The notes under the pieces: generated by a model
What the model was told of the DNA's origin: nothing
Seen by the model: only the letters and a program-made list of their open reading frames with translations
Database searches by the model: none
In this document: positions 8,143 to 16,866 of the stretch, piece after piece
Numbering within the stretch: the first letter of the stretch is position 1
Layout of the letters: each line of letters begins with the position of its first letter
Assembly: GCA_030431755.1 (NCBI GenBank)
Contig: JAUIIK010000028.1
Coordinates: 1 to 45,407 of the forward strand
DNA length: 45,407 bases
Origin: Chloroflexia bacterium
GTDB lineage: Bacteria > Chloroflexota > Chloroflexia > Thermomicrobiales > CFX8
Direction: 5' to 3'
Made by a program: the position numbers and the translations under genes

Positions 8143-8967
8143 GTGTCAGCAGGAGTACTCAGCGGCAAAACCGCCATCGTCACCGGAAGCTCGTCGGGCA
8201 TCGGCAAGGCCATTGCCGAGCGCTTCGGGCGCGAGGGAGCGACGGTCTACGTCACCGCTGACAAGAACGTCGACGGCGGGGAGGCGACGGCGGCAGGAAT
8301 CCGTGACGAGGGTGGCGAGGCCACGTTCGTGCAGTGCGACGTCTCCGACCCGGCGGCGTTCAAAGCCCTGATCGACCGGGCTGCCGAAGAGACTGGGCGG
8401 CTCGATGTCCTGGTCAACAATGCCGGGATCGGCGACGGCCGCAAGGTCGAGGAGACGACGGTCGCAGCCTTCAACCGTGTGCTCGGCGTCAACCTCGCCG
8501 GGCCCTTCTATGGCGCGAAGTTCGCCATCCCGCACATGCGCCGGCAGGGCGGCGGCGCGATCATCAACGTCGCCTCGGTCTACGGCATCATCGGCGCGCC
8601 GGGCGTCACCGCCTACGCTGCCTCGAAGGGCGGATTGATCATGCTGACGAAGCAGATGGCGGTCGACTATGCCCGCGAGAACATCCGGATCAACGCGATT
8701 TGCCCCGGCTTCGTCGACACCGACCTCGGTGGCCGCCGCGCTGCCATGCCGCCCGAGCAACGGGCTCAGGCCCAGGCGCTCCGCGAGCAACGCGCCGCCC
8801 TCCAACCCATCGGCCGCCAGGCCCAGACCGACGAGATGGCCGGCCTCGCCCTCTACCTCGCCAGCGACGAGGCCAGCTTCATGCACGGCGCGATCATCCC
8901 TATCGACGGCGGCGCGACGGTGCTGCAGAACTGGGGGACGTTAGGGGAAATAGGGGATAGGTTGTAG
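8143..8967 (+). CDS. Short-chain dehydrogenase/reductase (classical SDR)
   Basis: This is a 274-residue SDR. The Rossmann glycine motif TGSSSGIG lies near residues 13-20, a DV(S) adenine-binding site follows, then NNAG, the catalytic Ser in NVASVYG, YAASKGG (catalytic Tyr and Lys) and the PGFVDTDL loop. It catalyses NAD(P)-dependent oxidoreduction of an alcohol or ketone of unknown identity. GTG 8143 is preferred over an upstream ATG because GGAGGG lies eight bases before it. The last residues (GTLGEIGDRL) and the stop codon are encoded by the AACAGGG-type repeat that begins there, so that repeat seems to have replaced the original 3' end. Confidence 0.92.
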   Translation: MSAGVLSGKTAIVTGSSSGIGKAIAERFGREGATVYVTADKNVDGGEATAAGIRDEGGEATFVQCDVSDPAAFKALIDRAAEETGRLDVLVNNAGIGDGRKVEETTVAAFNRVLGVNLAGPFYGAKFAIPHMRRQGGGAIINVASVYGIIGAPGVTAYAASKGGLIMLTKQMAVDYARENIRINAICPGFVDTDLGGRRAAMPPEQRAQAQALREQRAALQPIGRQAQTDEMAGLALYLASDEASFMHGAIIPIDGGATVLQNWGTLGEIGDRL

Positions 8968-9005
8968 GGAACAGGGAACAGGGAACAGGGAACAGGGAAG
9001 CAGCC
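8955..9005. repeat. AACAGGG repeat, left arm flanking the 9194-9742 gene (family C copy 1)
   Basis: Four copies of GGGAACA in tandem (8968-8995) run into GGGAAGCAGCC. The reverse complement of this arm, with substitutions, occurs at 9759-9799 on the other side of the hypothetical gene. It overlaps the SDR stop codon. Confidence 0.75.
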
Positions 9006-9012
9006 GGGAGGC

Positions 9013-9192
9013 CCTCAACCCCAACCCCCTCTCCCACTACTCCGCTGCGCTGCGTGGGGAGAGGGTGCTTCGATCCCGACGTCGTGTGCGATGGGCACTT
9101 GCCTTCCCTCCCCTCTCCCAGAATTGGGAGAGAGCCTGCCCTGAGCGGAGCGTCAGCGGAGTCGAACGGGGAGCCGGGGGTGAGGGCGGCTG
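9013..9192. repeat. GC-rich imperfect inverted repeat (family D)
   Basis: CCCTCAACCCCAACCCCCTC at the left end is mirrored by GGGGAGCCGGGGGTGAGGGC at the right. Internal CTCTCCCAGAATTGGGAGAG and CACTACTCCGCTGCGCTGCG hairpin parts lie between. The same CCCTCACC..CCAACCCCCTC start recurs at 16541 as the terminator of the first propeller gene. Confidence 0.6.
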
Positions 9193-9193
9193 T

Positions 9194-9742
9194 TTACGCC
9201 TCGATCTCGAACACCAGTCGCTCCATGAGAGTCTGCTGTGCCTCGAGAATCGCAGCGAATGTCTCGTCGAGCTCGAAGCTCGGCCAACCATTCGACTCAC
9301 TCCTCGGAAGGATTGTCAGCGTGTACGAGCCGGACGCGCGATCCAGCGAAAGGGTGGCCCATTGCGAGTCCCCACCGTACAGCTCGGCGACGATCTCATC
9401 GTTCTGGTTGTCGGATGACCTGAGCCTGCTGGAAGGTGATTGAGAGATGGTCTTCTCCCGAAATGGATCAGGAGTGCGCCAGTCGTAGTTACCCATCTCC
9501 TCCTCTGTTCGAATGTCGCCAATCGTACCCGCGAGAATACGTTGCTTGGCGTCCAGCAAGCGGTGAAAGACCTCATTCAGGTCGATCGCTACACTTGATC
9601 CTTCCGGCGCGCCGAAGATCGTCAGCTTGTAGGCAGCCGATTGCTTGTCGAGTGTTAGATCTCCCCACATCTCATTCTGATGCCAGAACTCAACGACCCA
9701 CATGTTCCTCAGGAGATCGAAGGTGCTGACAATCTCATCCAC
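9194..9742 (-). CDS. Hypothetical protein made of two tandem copies of one domain
   Basis: The protein is 182 residues from GTG 9742, chosen because AGGGGAG stands nine bases upstream; TTG 9751 is the other option. It has two similar halves: EFWHQNEMWGDLTLDKQSAA, YKLTIFG, then a helix FHRLLDAKQRIL in the first; and AELYGGDSQWATLSLDRASG, SYTLTIL, then a helix FAAILEAQQTLM in the second. Each unit is about 55 residues (two to three strands and one helix), joined by a hydrophilic linker. It has no signal peptide or membrane segment. I do not recognise the family. The gene is bounded by inverted AACAGGG repeats, so it may have arrived as cargo of that element. Confidence 0.7.
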   Translation of the reverse strand: MDEIVSTFDLLRNMWVVEFWHQNEMWGDLTLDKQSAAYKLTIFGAPEGSSVAIDLNEVFHRLLDAKQRILAGTIGDIRTEEEMGNYDWRTPDPFREKTISQSPSSRLRSSDNQNDEIVAELYGGDSQWATLSLDRASGSYTLTILPRSESNGWPSFELDETFAAILEAQQTLMERLVFEIEA

Positions 9743-9758
9743 CGGTAACAACTCCCCT

Positions 9759-9799
9759 GGCTGCTTCCCTCTTCCCTGTAACCTGTTCCCTGTTACCTA
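9759..9799. repeat. AACAGGG repeat, right arm (family C copy 1)
   Basis: GGCTGCTTCCCTCTTCCCTG, then a further CTGTTCCCTGTTACC, forms the inverted partner of 8955-9005. It overlaps the stop codon of the creatininase-family gene (TAG, 9799-9797). Confidence 0.7.
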
Positions 9800-10606
9800 C
9801 CTGCGCGTCTCCAGCCCCTCGAACACCCGCACATACTCGATGCCCATCTCGACGGCGCGGTTGAGGAGCTTCTCGCCGGCTTCGGCGGAGGCGAGGGAGA
9901 TGTCGCCCATGACGCCGTTGGGGACGACATCGAGAAAGTCGAGATAGAAGTGGCCAGTGACGTCGCCGATCTCAAGCTGGTTGATGCCGCGCAGGGGCAC
10001 GTCGCCGGCTCCGGGCTTGCTCAGAGCGGCGGGATCGATCCGGTTCTCCGGCTCGGCGAGGTCGGCGCGGACGTCGTCGGGGAAGAGGTGGAGCGACATC
10101 GAGGCGAAGGGCTCGGTGCCGTGGCCGTGGCGCGGGTTGGGCTGGCCGAAGGTCTCGGCCATGAAGGCGGGCGAGAAGAGCCGCCAGGGTTCGAGGCAGC
10201 CGAGGACGATGCCGCGCTCGCGGCGGATGCGGTGGGCGACCTGCTCGAGGATCGACATGTTGCCGTGGTGGCAGCAGAGGAACATGACGTGGTCGAGCCC
10301 GTTGTCGAGGAAGTTCTCGACGACGTCGTACATGACATTGCTGATTGATTCGGCCCTTAGCGTCACCGTGCCGGGATAGCGGCGAAAGGCCTCGGAATAG
10401 CCGAAGGGCAGCATCGGTGCAACGATTGCGCCGGTCTCGGCGGCGATGCGGTCGGCGACGATCTCGCCAACGCGGAAGTCACCGACCGGCGTCTGCGGGC
10501 CGTGCTGCTCGATGGAAGCGTTCGGAACGATGATGACCGGGTTCTCCTTGAAGGCCTCTTCGGCCTCTTTCCAGGTCATCGCGGCGAGCTGGGTCTTGGC
10601 TGGCAT
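9797..10606 (-). CDS. Creatininase-family metal-dependent amidohydrolase
   Basis: The protein is 269 residues from ATG 10606; a TTG 36 bases upstream is possible. The metal-site motif is clear in VPNASIEQHGPQTPVGDFR (Glu, His and Asp ligands), followed by PFGYSEAFRRYPGTVTL, LCCHHGNMS (in place of the usual NGHGGN), HGHGTEPFAS (second-shell His and Glu ligands) and GVMGDISLASAEAG near the end. Members hydrolyse cyclic amides such as creatinine or act in cofactor pathways (MftE and FAPy deformylase types); the substrate is not evident. No mycofactocin genes are nearby. The gene lies downstream of the large regulator on the same strand with an 83-base gap. Confidence 0.9.
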   Translation of the reverse strand: MPAKTQLAAMTWKEAEEAFKENPVIIVPNASIEQHGPQTPVGDFRVGEIVADRIAAETGAIVAPMLPFGYSEAFRRYPGTVTLRAESISNVMYDVVENFLDNGLDHVMFLCCHHGNMSILEQVAHRIRRERGIVLGCLEPWRLFSPAFMAETFGQPNPRHGHGTEPFASMSLHLFPDDVRADLAEPENRIDPAALSKPGAGDVPLRGINQLEIGDVTGHFYLDFLDVVPNGVMGDISLASAEAGEKLLNRAVEMGIEYVRVFEGLETRR

Positions 10607-10689
10607 CTCCTCCGGTGGTCCTTTCTCCGTTTGCGGGCGCAATAAAGACAGCGGCAGCGCGGGCCGCCGCTCCAGGTTGACGGGCTATC

Positions 10690-13080
10690 TTAGCGGTCGT
10701 CGCCGTCGCGCATGGCGTAGTCGATGGCGTCTTCGGTGGAGAGCGCCGCGCCTTCGCCCCAGAGCGCGAGGAAGCGTTCGTGGCCGAGAGCGGCTTGCGC
10801 GCGCTCGATGAAGGGCCGGTTGAACTCGGCGTCGTTGGGCTGGAGGGCCGTGCCGGTCTCCGAGCGCAGGCCGTCGGCCATGCCGAAGAGCCGCGCGCCG
10901 CGCTCGTCGTTGCCGCGCTCGATGGCGATGACGGCGAAGTTGTCGTAGCTGCGGGCGAGGCTGGCGAGGTTGCCGGTCTCGACGCGGAGTTCCAGCGCTT
11001 CGCGCTGTAGCTCGGTGGCGCGGTCGAGATCGCCCTGGGCGAAGGCCACCAGTCCGAGGTTGCTGAGGTTGATCGAGACGCTGTTCTGGTTGCCCAACTC
11101 GCGGGAGAGCTCCAGCGACTCCTCCAGGACCTCAGCCGCGCGCTCCTGATCACCCTGGAAGTGGGCGATCAGGCCGAGATTGCCGAGCATGAAGTGCGTG
11201 TGCGTCTGATCGCCAAGATCCCGGAAGAGCTCCAGTGCCCGCGAATACAGCTCGGTTGCCCGATCGTAATCCTCCTCGGCGTCGGCGATTAGGCCGAGAT
11301 TGCCGTAGGACCAGCCGATCCCGGCCGGGTCGTCGAGCGCCTGGTAGATGCGTAGGCCGTCTTCGCCGTAGGACTTCGCCGCCGCGTAGTCGCCCTGGAA
11401 ATAGCTGATGACCTCGATGCCGAGCAGCGCCTTGGCGCGCGCCGCGGTCTCTGTCTCCGGATCGAGGGCGAGCGCCTGCTCGTACCAGTGGCGGGCTTCG
11501 GTAAAGCGGCCAATGGAAACCCAGAAGCGCAGGAGCGAGCCGCTCAGCAGCAACGCCTGCTCAGCCTGGCCCATCTCGATTGTCCAGTCGAGCGCCGTTC
11601 GGAAATTGTCGTGCTCCTGGGTCAGCCGGGCCAGCCACTCGCTCTGTTCCGGGCTGTTGAGCCCCGCGTCCGACTGCGACGCCAGCTCGGCGCACCAGGC
11701 GGCGTGGCAATCGCGAATGCGGTCGCGCTCGTCGAGCTGCGCCAGCCGCTCAAGCCCGTACTCGCGGATCGTCTGGAGCATCCGGAAGCGGGTTGCCAGC
11801 GGGCCGCTGGCGATGTCAGCGCGTCGCCGGCGCTGGATCAGACTCTTTTCAACCAGCGAGGCGAGTGTGTCGATCACACTCGTGGCGGCGTCGGGATCAA
11901 GCTGCGTGACGAGGTGCTCGGCCGCTTCGAGGGTGAAGCCGCCGGTGAAGACCGCCAGCCAGCTGAAGAGCCGCTGCTCGTCTGGTGTCAGCAGGTTGTA
12001 GCTCCACTCGATCGCCCCGCGCAGCGTCTGCTGGCGGTCGGGCACGTCGCGTGGGCCGCCGGTCAGCAGCGGCAGGCTGCGGTTGAGGCGCTGGAGCAGC
12101 TCGGCCGGGGCCAGCAGGCGCATCCGGGCCGCCGCAAGCTCGATCGCTAACGGCAAGCCGTCGAGCTGGGTGACGATTTCGGCAATCGTCGCGGCGTTTT
12201 CCTCCGTCAGCGCGAAGGCCGGTTGCGCGGCCTCGGTGCGGGTGACGAAGAGCTGGATCGCCGGCGTGTCGGTCAGCGCGTCGAATGAGGATGTGTCCTC
12301 CGGCAGGCCGAGTGGCGCGACCGGATACTCCCGCTCGGCACGTAGCTGTAGCATTTGCCGGCTCGTCGCCAGCACCTTCAGGCGCGGGCAACGCTCGAGC
12401 AGCGCGGCGATGTCCGGTCCGGCGTCGACAAGGTGCTCCAGGTTGTCGAGCACCAACAGGATGCCCTTGTCGTCGATCCCGGACGCGAGCGCGGCGGGCG
12501 TTGCCTCACTTTCTCCGGAGATTTCCAAGGCCCCGGCGATAGCCGGCAAGGTCTGCTCTGGCGCGGCCGTCGCCGAGAGGTCGACGAAGACGACGCCCTC
12601 GGGAAATGCGCTGGCGGAACGCTGCGCCGTCTCGATGGCCAGGCGCGTCTTGCCGACCCCGCCGGGCCCGGTCAGTGTCACCAGTCGCGTTTCAGGCTGG
12701 AGCAGCAGCGAGGTCGTCGCGCTGACCTCTCGTTCACGTCCGATGAAACTCGTTGGCTGGACCGGCAAGCGCACGCTGGGCACTTGCGGCGGCTCGTCTT
12801 CAGACGGCGCTGCCGGCCGGCGGCGTGAGAGCGCCGCGAAAGTGGCGCGTTCGGTAGCTTCTAGCTCCAGGCCATCGGCCAGCATCTCGACCGTGTCGCG
12901 GCGCGAGCGTTGGACGACGCCGCGTTCGAGGTCGCTGATGAGCCGGGCGCTGACGCCGGCGCGCTCGGCCAGCTCCTCCTGGGTCAGGTTGGCGGAGACG
13001 CGCAGGCGCTTGAGGAGCCTGCCGAAGGCCGAGGGCGAGGGTTGGTTTGTCTGGTGACGCTGCTGGCTACGCGCGGCCAC
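10690..13080 (-). CDS. HTH (XRE-type) regulator with NB-ARC-like ATPase and TPR array
   Basis: The 796 residues form three regions. An XRE-type helix-turn-helix at about 19-75 (LTQEELAERAGVSARLISDL) is followed by an AAA/STAND ATPase with Walker A GPGGVGKTRLAIE, Walker B ILLVLDNLEHL and the LPLAIELAAARMRLL motif typical of AfsR/LuxR-like STAND proteins. Tetratricopeptide repeats run from about 475 to 750 (units such as NLGLIADAEEDYDRATELYS and NLGLIAHFQGDQERAAEVLE). Such proteins are ligand-switched transcription regulators; the inducer is unknown. The creatininase gene downstream may be a target (inference). It is divergent from the next gene to the right. Confidence 0.93.
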   Translation of the reverse strand: MAARSQQRHQTNQPSPSAFGRLLKRLRVSANLTQEELAERAGVSARLISDLERGVVQRSRRDTVEMLADGLELEATERATFAALSRRRPAAPSEDEPPQVPSVRLPVQPTSFIGREREVSATTSLLLQPETRLVTLTGPGGVGKTRLAIETAQRSASAFPEGVVFVDLSATAAPEQTLPAIAGALEISGESEATPAALASGIDDKGILLVLDNLEHLVDAGPDIAALLERCPRLKVLATSRQMLQLRAEREYPVAPLGLPEDTSSFDALTDTPAIQLFVTRTEAAQPAFALTEENAATIAEIVTQLDGLPLAIELAAARMRLLAPAELLQRLNRSLPLLTGGPRDVPDRQQTLRGAIEWSYNLLTPDEQRLFSWLAVFTGGFTLEAAEHLVTQLDPDAATSVIDTLASLVEKSLIQRRRRADIASGPLATRFRMLQTIREYGLERLAQLDERDRIRDCHAAWCAELASQSDAGLNSPEQSEWLARLTQEHDNFRTALDWTIEMGQAEQALLLSGSLLRFWVSIGRFTEARHWYEQALALDPETETAARAKALLGIEVISYFQGDYAAAKSYGEDGLRIYQALDDPAGIGWSYGNLGLIADAEEDYDRATELYSRALELFRDLGDQTHTHFMLGNLGLIAHFQGDQERAAEVLEESLELSRELGNQNSVSINLSNLGLVAFAQGDLDRATELQREALELRVETGNLASLARSYDNFAVIAIERGNDERGARLFGMADGLRSETGTALQPNDAEFNRPFIERAQAALGHERFLALWGEGAALSTEDAIDYAMRDGDDR

Positions 13081-13304
13081 GCCGGGCCGCCTTTCCGCTT
13101 CAACCTACCGAAAGTGAGCCGTTGCGACGGCATCGTATCACACCGCCCACAGGAAACTGTGAGTGGAACTGTGGGTCGCCTGCATGGTCTTGGGCTGCGC
13201 CGCCCGTCAATCTGAAAAGCAGCACCGGCAAGTTCGGTGCCGGCTTCGCACAGGACGCGAAGTCAGCTTGTCAGAGCACGCAGACTCCAGGGACGGAGAC
13301 GGCC

Positions 13305-13682
13305 ATGATCTCACCACACCCCGATACGGCCCAGCGCGTTGCCGAAGCCGCGCGTCAAGAGCGCCTGGCTTCGTTGGCAGCGGCGCATCGCCGCCCTGGT
13401 TGGCTGGCCTCTGGCGCGCTGTACGTCGTCAGGTTCGCCGCAGTTTCCGGACTCCTCGCGGGGCGCACTCTTGCGCGCTTCCGGTTGCGGCTGAGTTCTC
13501 ACCCGACGGCGCTACAGCCTGCCGAGCCCGGCCCTGCTTGCCACTGGCCGCAAGCGCGCTCGTCTCGATCCCGGCGGCGCGTCACTCCCGAGTTCCGGCG
13601 CTACAGGCCGGCTGTCAACAAGACGACAGCCGCTGTCACAGACGAGTCACGCGCCCTCGGGATCATGAATCCAGACAGATGA
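13305..13682 (+). CDS. Small hypothetical protein upstream of the first propeller gene
   Basis: The protein is 125 residues from ATG 13305, with GGAG eight bases upstream. The first half (HPDTAQRVAEAARQERLASL followed by a hydrophobic GALYVVRFAAVSGLLAG) resembles small actinobacterial and chloroflexal proteins that begin with a short charged helix, but the second half is Arg/Ser/Pro-rich and looks like run-on reading. A shorter true gene or none at all is possible. Confidence 0.35.
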   Translation: MISPHPDTAQRVAEAARQERLASLAAAHRRPGWLASGALYVVRFAAVSGLLAGRTLARFRLRLSSHPTALQPAEPGPACHWPQARSSRSRRRVTPEFRRYRPAVNKTTAAVTDESRALGIMNPDR

Positions 13683-13751
13683 CCGAGCGCCTGCCAATCA
13701 CTGAAGGCTGGCTGCTCCCAGGGCCCGAGTGCCCACGGAAGGAACCGCACC

Positions 13752-16538
13752 ATGTTGAGCAGAATCGACGGAGGCAACTCCACCCACCGCAGGCCGGGCG
13801 GCACGCGCATCCTCGCGATTGCCGCCGCTGGCGTGACCAGCATCGCCCTGATCTTCGCGATGATTCTCCAGGCGAGGGCGGCTGAACCCGCCAACTCCTA
13901 CTTCGAGTCGACCTGGCAGCGGACCGACGACCCGGTCGAAAGCGGGCTCGTCAGCCGCACCTGGATGTGGGGCCCGGAAGGCTTCACCGGCGAGATGGCC
14001 GAGGAATACGGCGAGAGCCCCGGCGGCGAGCGCGTCGTCCAGTACTTCGACAAGAGCCGCATGGAGATCACCGATCCAGCGGCCCCGACCAACTCTGTCT
14101 GGTACGTCACCAACGGCCTGCTGGTCGTTGAGCTGGTGACCGGCCGGATGCAGCTGGGCGACAACAGCTTCACCCAGTACAACCCCGCCACAGCGAATGT
14201 GGCCGGCGATCAGGGCATCCCGAACGGTCCGACCTACGCCACGATGGCCGGTCTGCTGAATGCTCCGGCACTCGCTGACGGCGCGACGGTCAGCCAGCGT
14301 ATCGACAGCAGCGGCACCGTCACCGACGATCCGTCGCTGACGAGCTTCGGCGTGACGGCGGCCTACCGCGTCACCGAGCCGGGCATCGACCACCAGGTCG
14401 CCTCGCCCTTCTGGGACTTCATGAACTCCAGCGGGACCATCTACGAGAGCGGCGCGTACGTCAACGCGCCGATGTTCCTGAGTCCCTTCTACGCCACCGG
14501 CTACCCGATCAGCGAGGCCTATTGGGCTAACGTCAGCGTCGGCGGTGTCCAGCAGGACGTTCTGTTGCAGTGCTTCGAGCGCCGCTGCCTGACCTACACG
14601 CCGGGCAACGCGCCAGGCTGGCAGGTCGAGGCCGGCAACGTCGGCCAGCACTACTATGAGTGGCGCTACCAGCAGGTTGGCGGCCAGCCGACAGCGACGG
14701 CGACGCCGCCAGTAACCGGCACCGCCGAGCCATCGCCAACCGAACCGCCGGTCACCGCTACCGCCGAACCAACGGCGACCGGGACGCCCCCGGCAAGCCC
14801 GACGCCGACGATCCCGCCGACAGCTACGGCGACGCCCGAACCAGCCCTCAACTACCAGTACCTGGCGCAGTTCGGCGAACAATGGGACCCGGCGACGACG
14901 ATTGACCAGCCGCGCGGCGTTGCCGTTGGCAATGGTTATGTCTACGTCGTCGAATTCACCGAGGATCGTGTCCAGAAGTTCACCACCGACGGCGTCTGGG
15001 TCGCCAGCTGGGGCGAGCTTGGCAATGGACCCGGCCAGTTCAACAACCCCTTCGATGTCGAGGTCGGCCCCAACGGCAATGTCTGGGTCGTCGACGCCAA
15101 CAACAACCGCATTCAGAAGTTCGATCCCGACGGCAACTACCTGACCCAGTTCGGCGTCGCCGGCAGCGGCCCGGGCGAGTTCGCCGGCCCGACCGGGATG
15201 GCCTTCTCGAGCAGCGGCGAGATCTACGTCGCCGACTACGCCAATCACCGCATCCAGCGCTTCGACGCCAACGGCGGCTTCATCGCCGAGTACGGCAGCC
15301 TGGGTACCGGCGACGGCCAGTTCGAGCTGCCCTCGGCAATCGCCTTCGACGCCAACGACAACTTCTACGTCGCCGACACGCAGAACCACCGTATCCAGAA
15401 GTTCAACGCCGTCGGCAACTACATCACCAAGTGGGGCGTGCAGGGCGCCGGCAACGGCGAGTTCGACGTGCCGCTCGGTGTCGTCATCAGCGGCAACAAC
15501 CGCGTCTACGTCACCGACACCGGCAACATCCGCGTCCAGGCCTTCGACCTGAACGGCGGTTACCTCGGTAAATTCGGTGACCCCGGCACGGACTACGGCC
15601 AGTTCGGCGAGCCGATTGCCATCGATGTCGATAGCTCCGGCTACCTCTATGTCGCTGACATGGACAACGGCAACGTCCAGAAGTTCGACGATGTCGGCAA
15701 CTACCTCGACCGCTGGAGCGACGACCGCAAGGGGCGCTTCGGCGACGAGACCTACGGCCTCGCCCGTGACGTGGACGGCAACATCTACGTCACCGATCCG
15801 ACCTTCGCCCGCGTCCTCAAGTTCACGGCCACCGGCGAATACCTGCTGGAGTTCGGTGAGCAGGGTGTCAACACCGGCCAGTTCATGACGCCGCACGGCA
15901 TCGTCGCCAGCAACGACGGCTACGTCTTCGTCGCCGACGCCAGCAACGACCGCATCGTCAAGTACACCCAGGATGGCGTCTATGTGACTGAGTGGGGTAG
16001 CAGCGGCGGCGGCAACGGCCAGTTCCAGGGGCCAATCGGCGTCGCGCTCGACGCTGCCGGCAACGTCTATGTGACGGACACATCCAACGATCGCATTCAG
16101 AAGTTCACCGCCGATGGCATCTACATCACGCAATGGGGAGAACCGGGTTCAGGCAATGGCCAGTTCGACCTCCCCGGCGGCATCGAGATCTACGGCGAGC
16201 GCGTCTACGTCACGGACATCTACAACCACCGTGTCCAGGGCTTCGACCTCGACGGCGTCTACATCGGCCAGTGGGGCAGCTTCGGCAGCGGCAATGGCCA
16301 GTTTGACGAACCCGGTGGCATCGGTATCGATAGCTACGGCTTCATCTACATCGCCGACAGCCGGAACGACCGAGTGCAGAAGTTCACTCCCGACGGCCTC
16401 TACCTGACCCAGTTCGGTAGCACCGGCGCAGGCAACGGCCAGTTCGATGGTCCCGTCCGGGTCGAGGTTGCCGCCAACGGCTACGTCTACGTCCTCGACT
16501 ACGGCAACAACCGCATCCAGGTGTTCACGGGAAGCTAG
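13752..16538 (+). CDS. Membrane-anchored protein: WQRTD domain, Pro/Thr linker and twelve NHL blades (paralogue 1)
   Basis: The 928 residues start at ATG 13752 behind GGAAGGA. A signal anchor lies at about 19-42. An unnamed domain spans about 45-306 with landmarks STWQRTDDPV, RTWMWGPEGF, VQYFDKSRMEI, YVTNGLLVVELVTG, FWDFMNSSGTIYESG and QCFERRCLTYTPGNAPGW, ending GNVGQHYYEWRY. A linker of Pro, Thr, Ala and Glu (307-364) follows. Residues 366-928 are twelve NHL repeats of about 47 residues (pattern GxGNGQFxxPxGIAxD..GxVYVxDxxNxRIQKF). NHL units fold as beta-propeller blades, usually six per ring, so two rings are expected; blade 7 is shortened (DDRKGRFGDE). The protein is exported and probably binds proteins or glycans; no catalytic residues are evident. 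Two full paralogues follow in the window. Confidence 0.92.
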   Translation: MLSRIDGGNSTHRRPGGTRILAIAAAGVTSIALIFAMILQARAAEPANSYFESTWQRTDDPVESGLVSRTWMWGPEGFTGEMAEEYGESPGGERVVQYFDKSRMEITDPAAPTNSVWYVTNGLLVVELVTGRMQLGDNSFTQYNPATANVAGDQGIPNGPTYATMAGLLNAPALADGATVSQRIDSSGTVTDDPSLTSFGVTAAYRVTEPGIDHQVASPFWDFMNSSGTIYESGAYVNAPMFLSPFYATGYPISEAYWANVSVGGVQQDVLLQCFERRCLTYTPGNAPGWQVEAGNVGQHYYEWRYQQVGGQPTATATPPVTGTAEPSPTEPPVTATAEPTATGTPPASPTPTIPPTATATPEPALNYQYLAQFGEQWDPATTIDQPRGVAVGNGYVYVVEFTEDRVQKFTTDGVWVASWGELGNGPGQFNNPFDVEVGPNGNVWVVDANNNRIQKFDPDGNYLTQFGVAGSGPGEFAGPTGMAFSSSGEIYVADYANHRIQRFDANGGFIAEYGSLGTGDGQFELPSAIAFDANDNFYVADTQNHRIQKFNAVGNYITKWGVQGAGNGEFDVPLGVVISGNNRVYVTDTGNIRVQAFDLNGGYLGKFGDPGTDYGQFGEPIAIDVDSSGYLYVADMDNGNVQKFDDVGNYLDRWSDDRKGRFGDETYGLARDVDGNIYVTDPTFARVLKFTATGEYLLEFGEQGVNTGQFMTPHGIVASNDGYVFVADASNDRIVKYTQDGVYVTEWGSSGGGNGQFQGPIGVALDAAGNVYVTDTSNDRIQKFTADGIYITQWGEPGSGNGQFDLPGGIEIYGERVYVTDIYNHRVQGFDLDGVYIGQWGSFGSGNGQFDEPGGIGIDSYGFIYIADSRNDRVQKFTPDGLYLTQFGSTGAGNGQFDGPVRVEVAANGYVYVLDYGNNRIQVFTGS

Positions 16539-16555
16539 GCGGCCCTCACCTCCAA

Positions 16556-16586
16556 CCCCCTCTCCCAATGCTGGGAGAGGGGGCTT
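16556..16586 (+). terminator. Stem-loop terminator after propeller gene 1
   Basis: CCCCCTCTCCCA (16556-16567) pairs with TGGGAGAGGGGG (16572-16583) over 12 bases with a four-base loop, 18 bases after the stop codon. A weak T-rich tail (CTTTCC) follows. The same sequence family also occurs in the 9013-9192 repeat. Confidence 0.75.
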
Positions 16587-16622
16587 TCCGGAGTGGACGA
16601 CGAGAGAGGAAGCGATCCAGTG

Positions 16623-16748
16623 ATGAAGAAGGTTCAGAAGGACTCCGAGACGAAGACTGAGAAGCAGCCCCGTAAGGCAACGAATCCCGGCGGCCAGCTG
16701 CGTCGGAAGCGGCCGCTGTCCAAGCGCATGGTGGCGTCCACGACGTAA
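16623..16748 (+). CDS. Small basic protein (41 residues)
   Basis: ATG 16623 (GTG 16620 also in frame) follows GAGAGGAAGCG. The product begins MKKVQKDSETKTEK and ends SKRMVASTT, with about a third Lys or Arg, and contains no membrane segment. It lies between two propeller paralogues on the same strand. A ribosomal or nucleic-acid-binding role would fit such composition, but this is a guess, and it could be a chance frame. Confidence 0.4.
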   Translation: MKKVQKDSETKTEKQPRKATNPGGQLRRKRPLSKRMVASTT

Positions 16749-16758
16749 GGCTGAAGCA

Positions 16759-16838
16759 GGGAATAGGTGACAGGTAACAGGGAACAGCAGAAGTCGAGAG
16801 GAGTCGCTCTGCTATCCCCTGTCACCTATCCCCTTCCC
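16759..16838. repeat. AACAGGG-type inverted repeat (family C copy 2)
   Basis: GGGAATAGGTGACAGGTAAC with AGGGAACAGCAG (16759-16790) is the imperfect reverse complement of CTGCTATCCCCTGTCACC with TATCCCCTTCCC (16809-16838), with an 18-base loop. It ends about 29 bases before the start codon of the second propeller gene, so it lies in its leader. Confidence 0.75.
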
Positions 16839-16866
16839 CAGAGGTCCCTTGGAAGGAACCAATCTC

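Noticed and set aside
13163-13885. Frame of about 240 codons crossing the start of propeller gene 1
   Set aside because: It overlaps the well-supported gene in another frame and has Arg/Pro/His-rich content without domain pattern.
13698-16133. Very long open frame on the minus strand (about 811 codons) opposite propeller gene 1
   Set aside because: It is the antisense of a clear NHL gene; repeated GxVYVxD codons in GC-rich DNA leave the opposite frame free of stops. Its product is a Val/Asp/Gly repeat with no fold pattern or start signal.
14900-16530. Regular DNA-level repetition that could suggest a CRISPR or satellite array
   Set aside because: The period (about 141 bases) is that of the 47-residue NHL blades, in frame and divergent; there are no constant repeats with unique spacers.
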